Of a DNA stretch of 64,000 bases, positions 1 through 8,327 are shown piece by piece. Numbering within the stretch: the stretch's first letter is position 1; each line of letters starts with the position of its first letter. The stretch is taken from the NCBI GenBank assembly GCA_030448105.1, contig JAUJNP010000008.1, positions 40,510-104,509 of the forward strand, given 5' to 3'. The translations under genes were made by a program, and so were the position numbers. The notes below the pieces were generated by a model that did not search any database, was not told the origin of the DNA, and saw only the letters and a program-made list of their open reading frames with translations. The stretch comes from Acidimicrobiales bacterium (GTDB lineage Bacteria; Actinomycetota; Acidimicrobiia; Acidimicrobiales; Iamiaceae).

Positions 1-261
1 GCCACCTCGGGTGCCACCTGGCTCTCGGGCGCGGGCTGGAAGGGCTGGGACGACACCCTGGCCGTCGCCGCCCTGAAGGACTCGTCGCTGCGGATCATGC
101 GCCCATCCTCCGACGGTCGCACCCTCACCACCATCGCCATCCGCCTGAAGGGCACGTACGGGCGCTTGCGCACCGCCCAGCTCGGTCCCGGCGGCCGGCT
201 CTACGTCACCACCTCCAACGGCGGCGGCACCGACCGGATCCTCGAGATCACCCCCAGCTGA
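1..261 (+). CDS. C-terminal part of a glucose/sorbosone-type (PQQ-dependent) sugar dehydrogenase
   Basis: The frame is open from the first base and ends with TGA at 259-261, giving 86 residues of a gene that starts outside the window. The segment WKGWDDTLAVAALKDSSLRI, followed by a Gly-Arg-Leu-Arg step and GPGGRLYVTTSNGGG, matches the last blades of the six-bladed propeller of the GSDH family, exported or periplasmic quinoprotein sugar dehydrogenases. The PQQ- and calcium-binding residues would lie in the missing part, so substrate and activity cannot be judged. It converges with the ligase gene that follows. Confidence 0.7.
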   Translation, partial: ATSGATWLSGAGWKGWDDTLAVAALKDSSLRIMRPSSDGRTLTTIAIRLKGTYGRLRTAQLGPGGRLYVTTSNGGGTDRILEITPS

Positions 262-274
262 GCGGGCTCCTCGG

Positions 275-1360
275 TCAGGAGCCGAAGACGACCTGCAGCT
301 CCACGGGTGGCGTGACCTCCAGCTGCTCGAACGTGCACGACCCCGGGTCGCGGTCGTGGCGCCAGCGCAGCAGGCGGGCGCTGTGGCGGAAGCGGCCGGC
401 GTCGACCCGCTCGAAGGCCACCTCGGCCACCAGCTCCGGACGCAGCGGGGTGAACGACAGGTCCTTGCCGGCGTTCCAGCGCGAGAGCCCGCCGGGGAGA
501 CGCCCCGAGGCGGGGTCGGCGTGGGCGGCCGCCTCGGCCCACTCGCCCCATGGGTGCCCGGCCAGGTCGACCCCGTCGCCGTAGGGGGCCAGCTCGTCGA
601 CCAGTTCCCGGCGGCGGGCCACGCTGAACGAGCTGGCCACCCCCATGTGGTGCAGGCGGCCCTCGTCGTCATACAGCCCGAGGAGCAGGGAGCCGACGCC
701 TTCGCCGTCCTTGTGCCAGCGGAAGCCGGCGACCACGCAGTCGGTCGTGCGCTGGTGCTTCACCTTGAACTGCACCCGTTTGTCGGACACGTAGGGCCCG
801 TCGGCCGGCTTGGCCAGGACACCGTCGAGCCCGGCCCCCTCGAAGCGCACGAACCAGTCCTCGGCGATGGCCCGGTCGCGGGTCGAGGGTGTGAGGTGGA
901 CGGGGGGCGCGGCGGGCGCGAGGGCCTCCTCCAGCCGGTGGCGGCGGTCGCCGAACGGCCGCTCCCGCAGGTCCTCGTCGTCGCAGGCGAGCAGGTCGAA
1001 GGCGACGAAGCTGGCGGGCGTCTCGGCCGCCAGCCTCCGCACCCTCGACTCGGCCGGGTGGATCCGCTGCTGGAGCGCCTCGAAGTCGAGCCCGCCGGGC
1101 CCGGCCACCACGATCTCGCCGTCGACCACGCACCGCTCGGGCAGCTGGGCCCGCACGGCGTCGAGCACCTCGGGGAAGTAGCGGTTGAGTGGCTTGGTGT
1201 TGCGGCTGCCGAGCTCCACCTCGTCGCCGTCGCGGAACACGATGCAGCGGAAGCCGTCCCACTTCGGCTCGTAGAGGAAGGCGCCGTCCCCGGTGCCGGG
1301 CACGGCGTCGACCGACCTGGCCAGCATCGGCTTCACGGGGGGCATGACCGCCAGACGCAT
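275..1360 (-). CDS. ligC: ATP-dependent DNA ligase (LigC type)
   Basis: 361 residues. Motif I is EPKWDGFR with the AMP-accepting lysine near residue 33; a DGEIVV segment (motif III region), DGVLAKP (motif IV) and QFKVKHQRT (motif V) follow in order, then a C-terminal OB-fold. This is a stand-alone adenylation plus OB ligase of the kind actinobacteria carry beside the NAD-dependent LigA, thought to act in repair; there is no LigD-style polymerase or nuclease domain. The ATG at 1360 is chosen because TAGCCT lies 7 nt upstream on this strand, giving a leaderless start; ORF further upstream is only open frame. It is divergent from the nucleoside hydrolase, with 19 bp between the starts. Confidence 0.9.
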   Translation of the reverse strand: MRLAVMPPVKPMLARSVDAVPGTGDGAFLYEPKWDGFRCIVFRDGDEVELGSRNTKPLNRYFPEVLDAVRAQLPERCVVDGEIVVAGPGGLDFEALQQRIHPAESRVRRLAAETPASFVAFDLLACDDEDLRERPFGDRRHRLEEALAPAAPPVHLTPSTRDRAIAEDWFVRFEGAGLDGVLAKPADGPYVSDKRVQFKVKHQRTTDCVVAGFRWHKDGEGVGSLLLGLYDDEGRLHHMGVASSFSVARRRELVDELAPYGDGVDLAGHPWGEWAEAAAHADPASGRLPGGLSRWNAGKDLSFTPLRPELVAEVAFERVDAGRFRHSARLLRWRHDRDPGSCTFEQLEVTPPVELQVVFGS

Positions 1361-1379
1361 GCGCGGCAGGCTACGAGCC

Positions 1380-2315
1380 GTGCGGCTGCACATCGACACC
1401 GACTTCGCGGGAGACCCCGACGACGCCTGCGCGGTGGCGATGGTGCTCGGGTGGCCCGACGTCGAGGTCACCGGCATCACCACCACCGCCGATCCCGGCG
1501 GCCGCCGGGCCGGCTACCTGGCCCACTTCCTCGAGCTGGCCGGCCGACCCGACATCGCGATGGCGGCGGGCGCGGGAGCGTCGCTCACCACCGGTGGGCC
1601 CATGGGCACCCTTCCCGACCACCAGCGCTACTGGTCGACCCCGGCCGCACCTCCGCCCCGGCCGTCGCCCCCCGGTGCCGCCCTCGACCTGCTCGACGCC
1701 AGCATCGGCCAAGGGACCACCGTGGCCGCCATCGGCCCCTCCACCAACCTGGCCCTGCTGGAGGAGGCCCGGCCCGGCCGGCTCCGGGGAGCGCCGGTGG
1801 TGATGATGGGCGGCTGGGCCCGCCCCCTCGCCGCCGGGCTGCCCGCCTGGGGACCGGAGCGGGATTGGAACGTGCAGTGCGACACCCGTGCCACCACCGT
1901 CGTGGCGGCGTCGGCCGACGTCACCCTCGTCTCCCTCTCGGCGACGGCCAAGACCCACCTCCGCGCCGTCCACCTCGACCGCCTGGCCGCCGCCGGCCCC
2001 CTCGGTGAGCTGCTGGCCCGCCAGGCGCAGGCCCACGCCGCCGACGGGCGGGTGGACGAGCTCGGCCGTGCCCACCCCGCCCTGCCCGACGACCTGTTGA
2101 ACTTCCACCACGACCCGCTGGCGTGCGCGGTCGCCCTCGGCTGGGGGGGAGCGGTGATCGAACAGGACCGGTTGTCGCCGACGCTCGACGCTGGCGTGCT
2201 GCGCTTCGAAGCCCACCCAGGAGGCCGGGCAGCGCGGGTGGTGGTGGACGTCGACGGCGACGCCTTCGCCGAGCGCTGGCTGGCCAGCGTGGAGGCGCTC
2301 CTGCGCCGCCATTAG
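1380..2315 (+). CDS. Inosine/uridine-preferring nucleoside hydrolase family protein
   Basis: 311 residues from a GTG at 1380. The N-terminal DTDFAGDPDD is the calcium/ribose-binding aspartate cluster of the nucleoside hydrolase family, which cleaves N-glycosidic bonds of ribonucleosides for salvage; near the C-terminus HHDPLACAVAL supplies the late conserved aspartate. The canonical DTDxGxDD is spread by two residues here (DTD-FAGDP-DD), so the substrate may differ from that of classical enzymes. The protein lacks a signal peptide and is probably cytoplasmic. The stop TAG is shared with the presumed -10 box of the next gene. Base specificity cannot be told from sequence. Confidence 0.8.
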   Translation: MRLHIDTDFAGDPDDACAVAMVLGWPDVEVTGITTTADPGGRRAGYLAHFLELAGRPDIAMAAGAGASLTTGGPMGTLPDHQRYWSTPAAPPPRPSPPGAALDLLDASIGQGTTVAAIGPSTNLALLEEARPGRLRGAPVVMMGGWARPLAAGLPAWGPERDWNVQCDTRATTVVAASADVTLVSLSATAKTHLRAVHLDRLAAAGPLGELLARQAQAHAADGRVDELGRAHPALPDDLLNFHHDPLACAVALGWGGAVIEQDRLSPTLDAGVLRFEAHPGGRAARVVVDVDGDAFAERWLASVEALLRRH

Positions 2316-2324
2316 CCTCCGTCC

Positions 2325-3873
2325 GTGGCCGACCACCCCCTGACTGAACGCCTCGCCGACCTCGAGCGGCGCAAGGAGCTGGCCCGCCACCCCGGCTCGG
2401 AGCGCTCCGTCGCCCGCCAGCACGAGCGGGGCAAGATGCTGGCCCGGGAGCGCATCGAGTACCTGCTCGACGACGACTCGTTCCACGAGCTCGACATGCT
2501 CGCCCGCCACCGCAATCCCGACATCCCCGAGCGCCCCTACACCGACGGCGTCATCACCGGGTGGGGCACGGTCGACGGCCGCAAGGTCTTCCTGTTCTCC
2601 CAGGACTTCACCCTCTTCGGCGGTGCCCTGGGCGAGGTCTTCGCCGAGAAGATCCACAAGCTGATGGACCTCGCCCTACGGGTCGGCGCGCCGGTGATCG
2701 GCATCAACGACGGCGCCGGCGCCCGCATCCAGGAGGGGCCGGTGAGCCTCGCCTCCTACGGGGGCATCTTCCACCGCAACGTCCTGGCGTCGGGGGTCAC
2801 CCCCAGATCAGCGTGATCATGGGCCCGTGCGCCGGGGCGCCGTCTACAGCCCGGCCATGACCGACTTCATCTTCATGGTCGACCAGACCAGCTACATGTT
2901 CATCACGGGGCCCGACGTGGTGAAGACCGTCACCGGGGCCGAGGTCACCCAGCAGGAGCTGGGCGGGGCCATGACCCACGCGCCGAAGTCGGGCATCGCC
3001 ACCTACGTGGCCCCCGACGACAAGGCCTGCCTCGACGACGTCCGCTACCTGCTCTCGTTCCTCCCGTCGAACAACCTGGAGGAGCCGCCCACCTACGTCT
3101 CCGGCGACGACCCCCACCGCCGCACCCCGGAGCTGCTCGACCTCATCCCGGCTTCGACGAACCAGCCCTACGACATGCGCAAGGTCGTGGAGGCGGTGGC
3201 CGACGACGGCGAGTTCTTCGAGTACTTCCCCCACTGGGCCCAGAACATCGTGTGCGGGTTCTCCCGGCTCGACGGCCAGCCGGTGGGCATCGTCGGCAAT
3301 CAGCCGATGTTCTTCGCCGGCGTGCTCGACATCGAGGCATCGGAGAAGGCGGCCCGGTTCGTGCGCACGTGCGACGCCTTCAACGTCCCTCTGCTCACCC
3401 TGGTCGACGTGCCCGGCTTCCTCCCCGGCGTCGACCAGGAGCACGGCGGGATCATCCGCCACGGCGCCAAGCTGCTCTACGCCTACTGCGAGGCCACCGT
3501 GCCCCGCATCCAGCTGGTCACCCGCAAGGCCTACGGCGGGGCCTACGTGGTGATGAACTCCAAGTCGATCGGCGCCGACCTGGCCTACGCCTGGCCCAGC
3601 GCCGAGCTGGCGGTGATGGGCGCGTCGGGGGCGGTGGAGATCGTGTACCGAAAGGAGATCGGCGAGGCGGCCGACCCGGAGGCCCGGCGGGCCGAGCTGG
3701 TTGAGGAGTACTCCGAGCGCTGGCTCAACCCGTACATCGCCGCCGAGCGGGGCTACATCGACGACGTGATCGACCCCACCGACACCCGCCACAAGCTCAT
3801 CGCCGGCTTCGAGCTCCTGCGCTCCAAGCGCGAAGAGCTCCCTAAGCGCAAGCACGGCAACGTGCCGCTGTGA
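2325..3873 (+). CDS. pccB: Acyl-CoA (propionyl-CoA) carboxylase beta subunit, interrupted by two -1 frameshifts
   Basis: Carboxyltransferase beta subunit that moves CO2 from biotin to propionyl- or acetyl-CoA in the cytoplasm. The first frame (2325-2816) carries the N-terminal half with [12 protein letters not shown]; the third frame (from about 2843) resumes with YSPAMTDF and runs through [10 protein letters not shown] and [14 protein letters not shown] to the stop at 3871-3873. Between them, one C is missing in the run near 2803-2807 and one G in the run near 2832-2835. Adding both bases restores a normal protein of about 516 residues, so these look like sequence errors. GTG 2325 follows TAGCCT by 6 nt. 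The order pccB-accE-maf is the typical actinobacterial arrangement. Confidence 0.88.
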
Positions 3874-4157
3874 CGGCTGCGCAGCCGCCAGGCGAAGCCG
3901 GGGGAAGAACCGATGTGACGGCTGCGCAGCCGCCAGGCGGAGCAGCTCCCGGCGTGGATGCCGGATGGCGAAGCCGTCCCGGAGGAGGCGAAGCCGGGGG
4001 AGGAACCAATGAGATGGTGGCCGCCGCGGTGGCGGCCATCGAGGTCTTGTGGCCGAGACCGGTGACAGAGGCGCCGCCGCCGCCGCCGGCCCGGTGGCGG
4101 TTCAGCGGGCGATGGTGGTCGAAGCCGGTGCCGGCCCGGCGGGACCGTCCCTGGTAG
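3870..4157 (+). CDS. accE: Acyl-CoA carboxylase epsilon-like small subunit (accE-like), N-terminus made of a repeat element
   Basis: Actinobacterial acyl-CoA carboxylases often need a tiny epsilon subunit that bridges the alpha and beta subunits. The conserved part here begins at ATG 4014: [17 protein letters not shown], a proline run, then a Trp/Arg-rich tail with [12 protein letters not shown] and ending RDRPW. That short helix plus basic aromatic tail, between pccB and maf, matches the accD5-accE5-maf arrangement. The frame stays open back to a GTG at 3870 that overlaps the pccB stop (GTGA), but those first 48 codons are translated repeat A and low-complexity. Either start is possible: 95 residues from 3870, 47 from 4014. 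Family assignment rests on context and the tail. Confidence 0.6.
   Translation: MTAAQPPGEAGGRTDVTAAQPPGGAAPGVDAGWRSRPGGGEAGGGTNEMVAAAVAAIEVLWPRPVTEAPPPPPARWRFSGRWWSKPVPARRDRPW
3874..4000 (+). repeat. REP-like repeat family 1, copy A (two partial units)
   Basis: Immediately after the pccB stop come two successive units beginning with the perfect 12-bp palindrome GGCTGCGCAGCC followed by GCCAGGCG. The second unit continues into CCGGATGGCGAAGCCG and a degenerate GGAGGAGGCG hairpin part. The same string of small inverted repeats occurs at 5930, 13205, 14912 and 23433. This copy lies inside the open frame assigned to accE. Confidence 0.75.
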
Positions 4158-4768
4158 CCGACGGGCGACGACGGCGCCTGGTGCTGGCTTCGGCGTCGCC
4201 CGCCCGGCGGGGCCTCCTGCGGGCGGCCGGCTTCGACCCCGAAGTGGTGCCGAGCGGGGTGGACGAGGGCGCGGTGGCCACCGGCGATGGCGGGGTCACC
4301 ACCACCGTGCACGCCCTCGCCGAGGCCAAGGCGCTCGCCGTGGCCGCCCGCCCCGAGGTCACCGGCGCCCTCGTGCTGGGCTGCGACTCCCTGTTCGAGA
4401 TCGACGGCTGTGCCCGGGGCAAGCCCGGCTCGGCGGAGGAGGCGGCCACCCGCATCCGGGACCAGCGAGGACGTTCGGGCGTGCTCCACACGGGCCACTG
4501 CCTCATCGACGCCGCCCGCGGTGAACGGGCCACCGGAGTGGCCTCCACCACCGTGCGGTTCACCTCCATCACCGACGCCGAGGTCGACGCCTACGTGGCC
4601 ACCGGCGAGCCGCTGGAGGTGGCGGGGGCCTTCACGCTGGACGGCCGGTCGGCGGTGTTCGTGGCCGGGGTCGACGGCGATCCCTCCAACGTGGTGGGCC
4701 TGTCGTTGCCCTTGTTCCGTGCGCTGCTGGGCCAGCTCGACGTGGCCGTCACGGATCTGTGGGTGTGA
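4112..4768 (+). CDS. maf: Maf family nucleoside triphosphate pyrophosphatase
   Basis: Maf proteins hydrolyse non-canonical or excess NTPs such as dTTP, UTP and m7GTP in the cytoplasm. The signature [14 protein letters not shown] is near the N-terminus, then VLGCDSLFEIDG with the catalytic aspartate, GKPGSAEEA, RGRSGVLHTGHCLI and the C-terminal VVGLSLP. The ATG at 4112 gives 218 residues, close to the usual length; the frame is also open from GTG 4049, which would overlap accE more. It overlaps the end of accE and, by GTGA, the start of dus, so the genes are probably one transcript. Confidence 0.85.
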   Translation: MVVEAGAGPAGPSLVADGRRRRLVLASASPARRGLLRAAGFDPEVVPSGVDEGAVATGDGGVTTTVHALAEAKALAVAARPEVTGALVLGCDSLFEIDGCARGKPGSAEEAATRIRDQRGRSGVLHTGHCLIDAARGERATGVASTTVRFTSITDAEVDAYVATGEPLEVAGAFTLDGRSAVFVAGVDGDPSNVVGLSLPLFRALLGQLDVAVTDLWV

Positions 4769-5925
4769 CCGGCGAGCCGCCGCCCATCGGGCCGCTGCCT
4801 TACGGACGGCTGTCCATAGGACGGCTGACAGTGGACCCGCCGGTGGTGCTGGCGCCCATGGCCGGTGTCACCAACGCGCCCTTCCGCACGCTGTGCCGGC
4901 GCTACGGCGGCGGCATGTTCGTGAGCGAGATGGTGATGGCCCGGGCCTACCTGGAGGGAAGTGCCCGCACCCGACGGATGGTGGAGTTCGCCGCGGGCGA
5001 GACACCCCGCAGCGTCCAGCTCTACGGCGTCGATCCCGCCACGGTGGGCGCGGCCGTGCGTCGCCTCGTCGACCACGAGGGCGTCGACCACGTCGACCTC
5101 AACTTCGGGTGCCCGGCGGCCAAGGTCACCCGCAAGGGTGGAGGGGCGGCGCTACCCGTCCGGCGGTCGCTGCTCGGCGCCATCGTGGGGGCGGCTGTGC
5201 GGGCCGCCGCCCCGGCCAGTGTGCCGGTGACGGTGAAGTTCCGGGTGGGGGTGGACGACCGCATCCGCACCTCCCTCGACACCGGTCGCATCGCCGAAGG
5301 CGAGGGCGCCGCCGCCGTCGCCCTCCACGCCCGCACCGCCGAGCAGCACTACGCCGGACCGGCCGACTGGTCCGCCATCGCCGAGCTCAAGGCGGCGGTG
5401 GCCACCATCCCGGTGTTGGGCAACGGGGACATCTTCGAGGCGGCCGACGCGGTGGCCATGATGACCGCCACCGGCTGCGACGGCGTGGTGGTGGGGCGGG
5501 GTTGCCTGGGCCGGCCGTGGCTGTTCGCCGATCTGGCCGACGCCTTCGCCGGCCGGCCGCCGAGCCCCGAGCCCTCGCTCGGCGAGGTGGCCACGGTGAT
5601 GGGCGAGCACGCCCGACTGCTGGCCGAGTGGTTCGGCGAGGCCAAGGGTGTGCGGGAGCTGCGCAAGCACACCGGCTGGTACCTGAAGGGCTACCCCGTC
5701 GGCCCCGACACCCGCCGGCGGTTCGCCCTGGTCTCCTCGTGCGCCGAGCTCGACGCGCTGCTGGCCGACCTCGATCCCGACCTGGCCGCCGTGCCGGGCG
5801 CCGCCCGCCTCGTGCGGGGGCACACCTCGGGCCCCCGCCGGGTCGTGCTCCCGGCCGGGTGGCTGGAGGACCGCGACGACCCCACGCCCCCGGTGGGCGC
5901 CGAGCTGACCGTTTCCGGGGGCTGA
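4765..5925 (+). CDS. dusB: tRNA-dihydrouridine synthase, DusB-like
   Basis: 386 residues. FMN-dependent TIM-barrel enzyme that reduces uridines in the tRNA D-loop. LAPMAGVTNAPFR near residue 30 is the N-terminal Dus signature; DLNFGCPAAKVTRKGGG contains the catalytic cysteine, about residue 116; GVVVGRGCLGRPWLF forms the FMN phosphate-binding turn; a C-terminal helical tRNA-recognition domain follows. GTG 4765 overlaps the maf TGA by 4 nt, arguing for translational coupling. Repeat copy B follows a few bases after its stop. Confidence 0.9.
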   Translation: MTGEPPPIGPLPYGRLSIGRLTVDPPVVLAPMAGVTNAPFRTLCRRYGGGMFVSEMVMARAYLEGSARTRRMVEFAAGETPRSVQLYGVDPATVGAAVRRLVDHEGVDHVDLNFGCPAAKVTRKGGGAALPVRRSLLGAIVGAAVRAAAPASVPVTVKFRVGVDDRIRTSLDTGRIAEGEGAAAVALHARTAEQHYAGPADWSAIAELKAAVATIPVLGNGDIFEAADAVAMMTATGCDGVVVGRGCLGRPWLFADLADAFAGRPPSPEPSLGEVATVMGEHARLLAEWFGEAKGVRELRKHTGWYLKGYPVGPDTRRRFALVSSCAELDALLADLDPDLAAVPGAARLVRGHTSGPRRVVLPAGWLEDRDDPTPPVGAELTVSGG

Positions 5926-5929
5926 GCAG

Positions 5930-6043
5930 CGCTGCGCAGTCCGCCAGGCGGAGCAGCTCCCGCGTCGCAGTCGGATGGGCGAAGCCCGCTCCGCCGGAGG
6001 CGGAGCAAAGCAGCACGTCCGCCAGGCGGAGCAAAGCAGCACG
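5930..6043 (+). repeat. REP-like repeat family 1, copy B
   Basis: Starts 4 bp after the dus stop: GCTGCGCAGTCCGCCAGGCGGAGCAGC, then GGATGGGCGAAGCCC and the hairpin GCTCCGCC-GGA-GGCGGAGC, followed by an additional partial unit around 6017-6043 that repeats GTCCGCCAGGCGGAGC. It fills the gap before the phosphoesterase gene, whose -10 box lies just beyond it. Confidence 0.75.
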
Positions 6044-6058
6044 TCTAGCCTCCGGGCG

Positions 6059-7090
6059 GTGACGACCATTCCCTCGGAGCACCTGGCCGAGCTGACCTCG
6101 GTGGCCTCCCGAGAAGCGGTGGTGCACACCGGGCTGGAGGTCCGCCACCACCAGGGCCTGGAGCCCGACTCCGACCACGAGATCGACGGCCTCGCCTTCC
6201 GTACCCTGCCCGAGCCGGGTGAGCTGCTGGCCACGGTGGCCACCGTGAACGACGTGCACTTCGGCGAGACCGAGTGCGGCGTGGTGCACGACAACCCCTC
6301 GGTCGGACCCGTGTTCCGCGCCGAACCGGGCGACGACCCTTACCCCGAGGTGATGAACCGGGCGGCCATCGACGAGATCGTCGCCCTCGACCCCGACGCC
6401 GTGGTGGTGAAGGGAGACCTCACCGCCAACGGCACCGAGGAGGAGTACGCCGCCTTCCTGGCCGCCTACCAGCCCGCCTTCGGCGACCGCCTGCTCCACG
6501 TGCGGGGCAACCACGACGCCTACTACGGCGCCGACTTCGCCGCCTTCCCGGCCCAGGAGATGAGCCTGCCGGGCGTACGCCTGGCCCTGCTCGACACGAC
6601 CATCCCGGCCAAGGCGTCGGGAGGGATCACCGCCGAGCAGCTCGACTGGCTCGACGCCCTCGCCGCCGACAGTGATCGGCCGGTGTTGGTGTTCGGCCAC
6701 CACCACGCCTGGAACCCGGCGTCGGCCGAGCGGCCCGACACCTACTTCGGCATCCATCCGGACGCGTCGGAGGCGCTGGTGGCCCTCGTCGCCCGGCGGC
6801 CGGCGGTGATCGGCTACTTCGCCGGCCACACCCACCGCAACCGGGTACGCCGCTTCGCCGCCACCGGAGATGTCCCCTGGGCCGAGGTGGCCTGCGTGAA
6901 GGACTACCCGGGGGCGTGGGCCGAGTACCGGGTCCACGAGGGGGGCGTGCTCCAGGTCTTCCACCGCACGTCGTCGCCCGCCGCTCTGGCGTGGACGGAG
7001 AAGACCCGCCACATGTTCTCCGGGCTCTACGCCGGCTACGCCTTCGGGTCGATCGACGAGCGCTGCTTCGTGATCTCCCCCCGGAGCTAG
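6059..7090 (+). CDS. Calcineurin-like metallophosphoesterase (CpdA-like)
   Basis: 343 residues. The metal-binding motifs of the two-metal phosphoesterase fold appear in order: NDVHFGE (D and H), VVKGDLTANG (GD), GNHDAYYG (GNHD), FGHHHAWN (H) and GHTHRNRV (GHxH). The closest functional group is the CpdA/Icc-type cyclic nucleotide phosphodiesterases, but the substrate is not determined by these motifs. No signal peptide is seen. GTG 6059 follows TAGCCT by 7 nt, a leaderless start; the frame upstream of it is just repeat B. The CoA-transferase starts 4 bp after its stop. Confidence 0.82.
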   Translation: MTTIPSEHLAELTSVASREAVVHTGLEVRHHQGLEPDSDHEIDGLAFRTLPEPGELLATVATVNDVHFGETECGVVHDNPSVGPVFRAEPGDDPYPEVMNRAAIDEIVALDPDAVVVKGDLTANGTEEEYAAFLAAYQPAFGDRLLHVRGNHDAYYGADFAAFPAQEMSLPGVRLALLDTTIPAKASGGITAEQLDWLDALAADSDRPVLVFGHHHAWNPASAERPDTYFGIHPDASEALVALVARRPAVIGYFAGHTHRNRVRRFAATGDVPWAEVACVKDYPGAWAEYRVHEGGVLQVFHRTSSPAALAWTEKTRHMFSGLYAGYAFGSIDERCFVISPRS

Positions 7091-7093
7091 TCG

Positions 7094-8212
7094 GTGCCGC
7101 TGTCGGGCCTGCGGGTGGTCGACTGCTCGACGGTGGTGGCCGGTCCGGGTTGTGCCCGGTACCTGGGCGACTTCGGGGCCGACGTGATCAAGGTCGAGCG
7201 GCCCGATGGCGGCGACACCACCCGGGCCATGGGCTGGCGCGACCCCCGCGACGACGTCACCCTCTGGTGGAAGCTGGCCGGGCGCAACAAGCGCACGGTG
7301 GTGCTCGACCTGAAGGACCCGACCGACCTCGACCGCATGCGCCGCCTGGTCGACACCGCCGACGTGCTCGTGGAGAACTTCCGACCGGGCACCCTCGAGC
7401 GCCTCGGCCTCGTCCCCGAGGACATGCTGGCCCGCAACCCGGCGCTGGTGATCACCCGGGTGACGGGCTTCGGCCAGGACGGCCCCTACGCCGGCCGGCC
7501 CGGCTTCGCCACCCTGGCCGAGGCCATGTCGGGCTTCGCCGCCATCAACGGCGAGCCCGACGGCGGGCCGCTGCTGCCGCCCATCGCCCTCACCGACGAG
7601 GTCGCCGCCCTGGTGGCCGCCTTCGCCACCATGGTCGCCCTGCACTCCGGCGTCGGCCAGGTGGTCGACGTGAGCCTGCTCGAGTCGCTGTTCCAGTTGA
7701 TGGGCCCGCTCCTGTCGGCCCAAGCCCTCACTGGCTACGAGCAGCCCCGGCTCGGCTCGGGGATCCCCTACTCGGTCCCGCGCGGCACCTACCGCACCGC
7801 CGACGACCGCTGGGTGGCGATCTCGGCCTCGGCCGAGTCGGTGGCCGAGCGGGTCATGCGCCTCGTCGGCGTCGGCGACGACCCTCGCTTCGGGTCGTTC
7901 GCCGACCGGGTCGCCCACCGTGAGGAGGTCGACCGGTTGGTGGGCGACTGGGTGGCGGCCCGGTCCCTGGCCGAGGTGCTGGAGACGTTCGAGGCGGCCC
8001 ACGCCGCCGCCGCCCCGGTGTACGCCATGGCCGACGTGGCCGCCGACCCCCACTACCGGGCCCGGGGCGCCATCGCCGTCCTCGACGGCGTGCCGATGCA
8101 GAGCCTGGTCGCCCGCCTGAGCGCCACCCCCGGTCGCCTCCGCTGGGCCGGTCGCCCCCTCGGCGCCGACACCGACGCCGTGCTGGCCGAGCTCGACACC
8201 GACCCCGGATAG
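7094..8212 (+). CDS. CaiB/BaiF family (family III) CoA-transferase
   Basis: 372 residues. The start PLSGLRVVDCSTVVAGPGCA, then DFGADVIKVERPDGGD and NFRPGTLERLGL, is the typical N-terminal half of family III CoA-transferases, which move CoA between carboxylic acids through an aspartyl-CoA thioester. The likely catalytic aspartate is Asp168 in ALTDEVAAL. The acyl substrate is unknown; neighbours suggest a fatty or short-chain dicarboxylic acid, but that is inference. It lies 3 bp after the phosphoesterase and was probably co-transcribed with it. GTG start. Confidence 0.87.
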   Translation: MPLSGLRVVDCSTVVAGPGCARYLGDFGADVIKVERPDGGDTTRAMGWRDPRDDVTLWWKLAGRNKRTVVLDLKDPTDLDRMRRLVDTADVLVENFRPGTLERLGLVPEDMLARNPALVITRVTGFGQDGPYAGRPGFATLAEAMSGFAAINGEPDGGPLLPPIALTDEVAALVAAFATMVALHSGVGQVVDVSLLESLFQLMGPLLSAQALTGYEQPRLGSGIPYSVPRGTYRTADDRWVAISASAESVAERVMRLVGVGDDPRFGSFADRVAHREEVDRLVGDWVAARSLAEVLETFEAAHAAAAPVYAMADVAADPHYRARGAIAVLDGVPMQSLVARLSATPGRLRWAGRPLGADTDAVLAELDTDPG

Positions 8213-8217
8213 GCCGC

Positions 8218-8263
8218 CCGACCGAAGGGTCGGACCGCGCGCGTTGATCAGGGCGAAGCCCTG
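8218..8263 (+). terminator. Two adjacent hairpins after the CoA-transferase gene
   Basis: CCGACC-GAAG-GGTCGG (8218-8233) and CAGGGC-GAA-GCCCTG (8249-8263) are 6-bp stems with tight loops in the gap between convergent genes. No T-run follows, so they are candidate stop or mRNA-end structures, not classical intrinsic terminators. Confidence 0.45.
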
Positions 8264-8265
8264 AA

Positions 8266-8325
8266 GGCGGCGTCGCGAGCGCCACGCGAGCAGCCGCCCA
8301 GTAGCACAGCCGCAGGTGCTCGCCG
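8266..8325 (+). repeat. Repeat family 2, copy 1
   Basis: A 33-bp core at 8266-8298 (GGCGGCGTCGCGAGCGCCAC then GCGAGCAGCCGCC) is followed 13 bp later by GCAGGTGCTCGCCG. The core matches 32 of 33 positions with 33132-33164, where a similar GAGGTGCTCGCCG tail also follows. Both copies lie after a plus-strand gene; this one is in a convergent gap and touches the end of the GGDEF-like gene. Confidence 0.7.
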
Positions 8326-8327
8326 AG

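Noticed and set aside
356-2008. Long open frames opposite the ligase, mutase, selA/selB and glnE genes
   Set aside because: They are mirror frames caused by G/C-biased third positions, rich in Arg/Pro/Gly/His and without family motifs.
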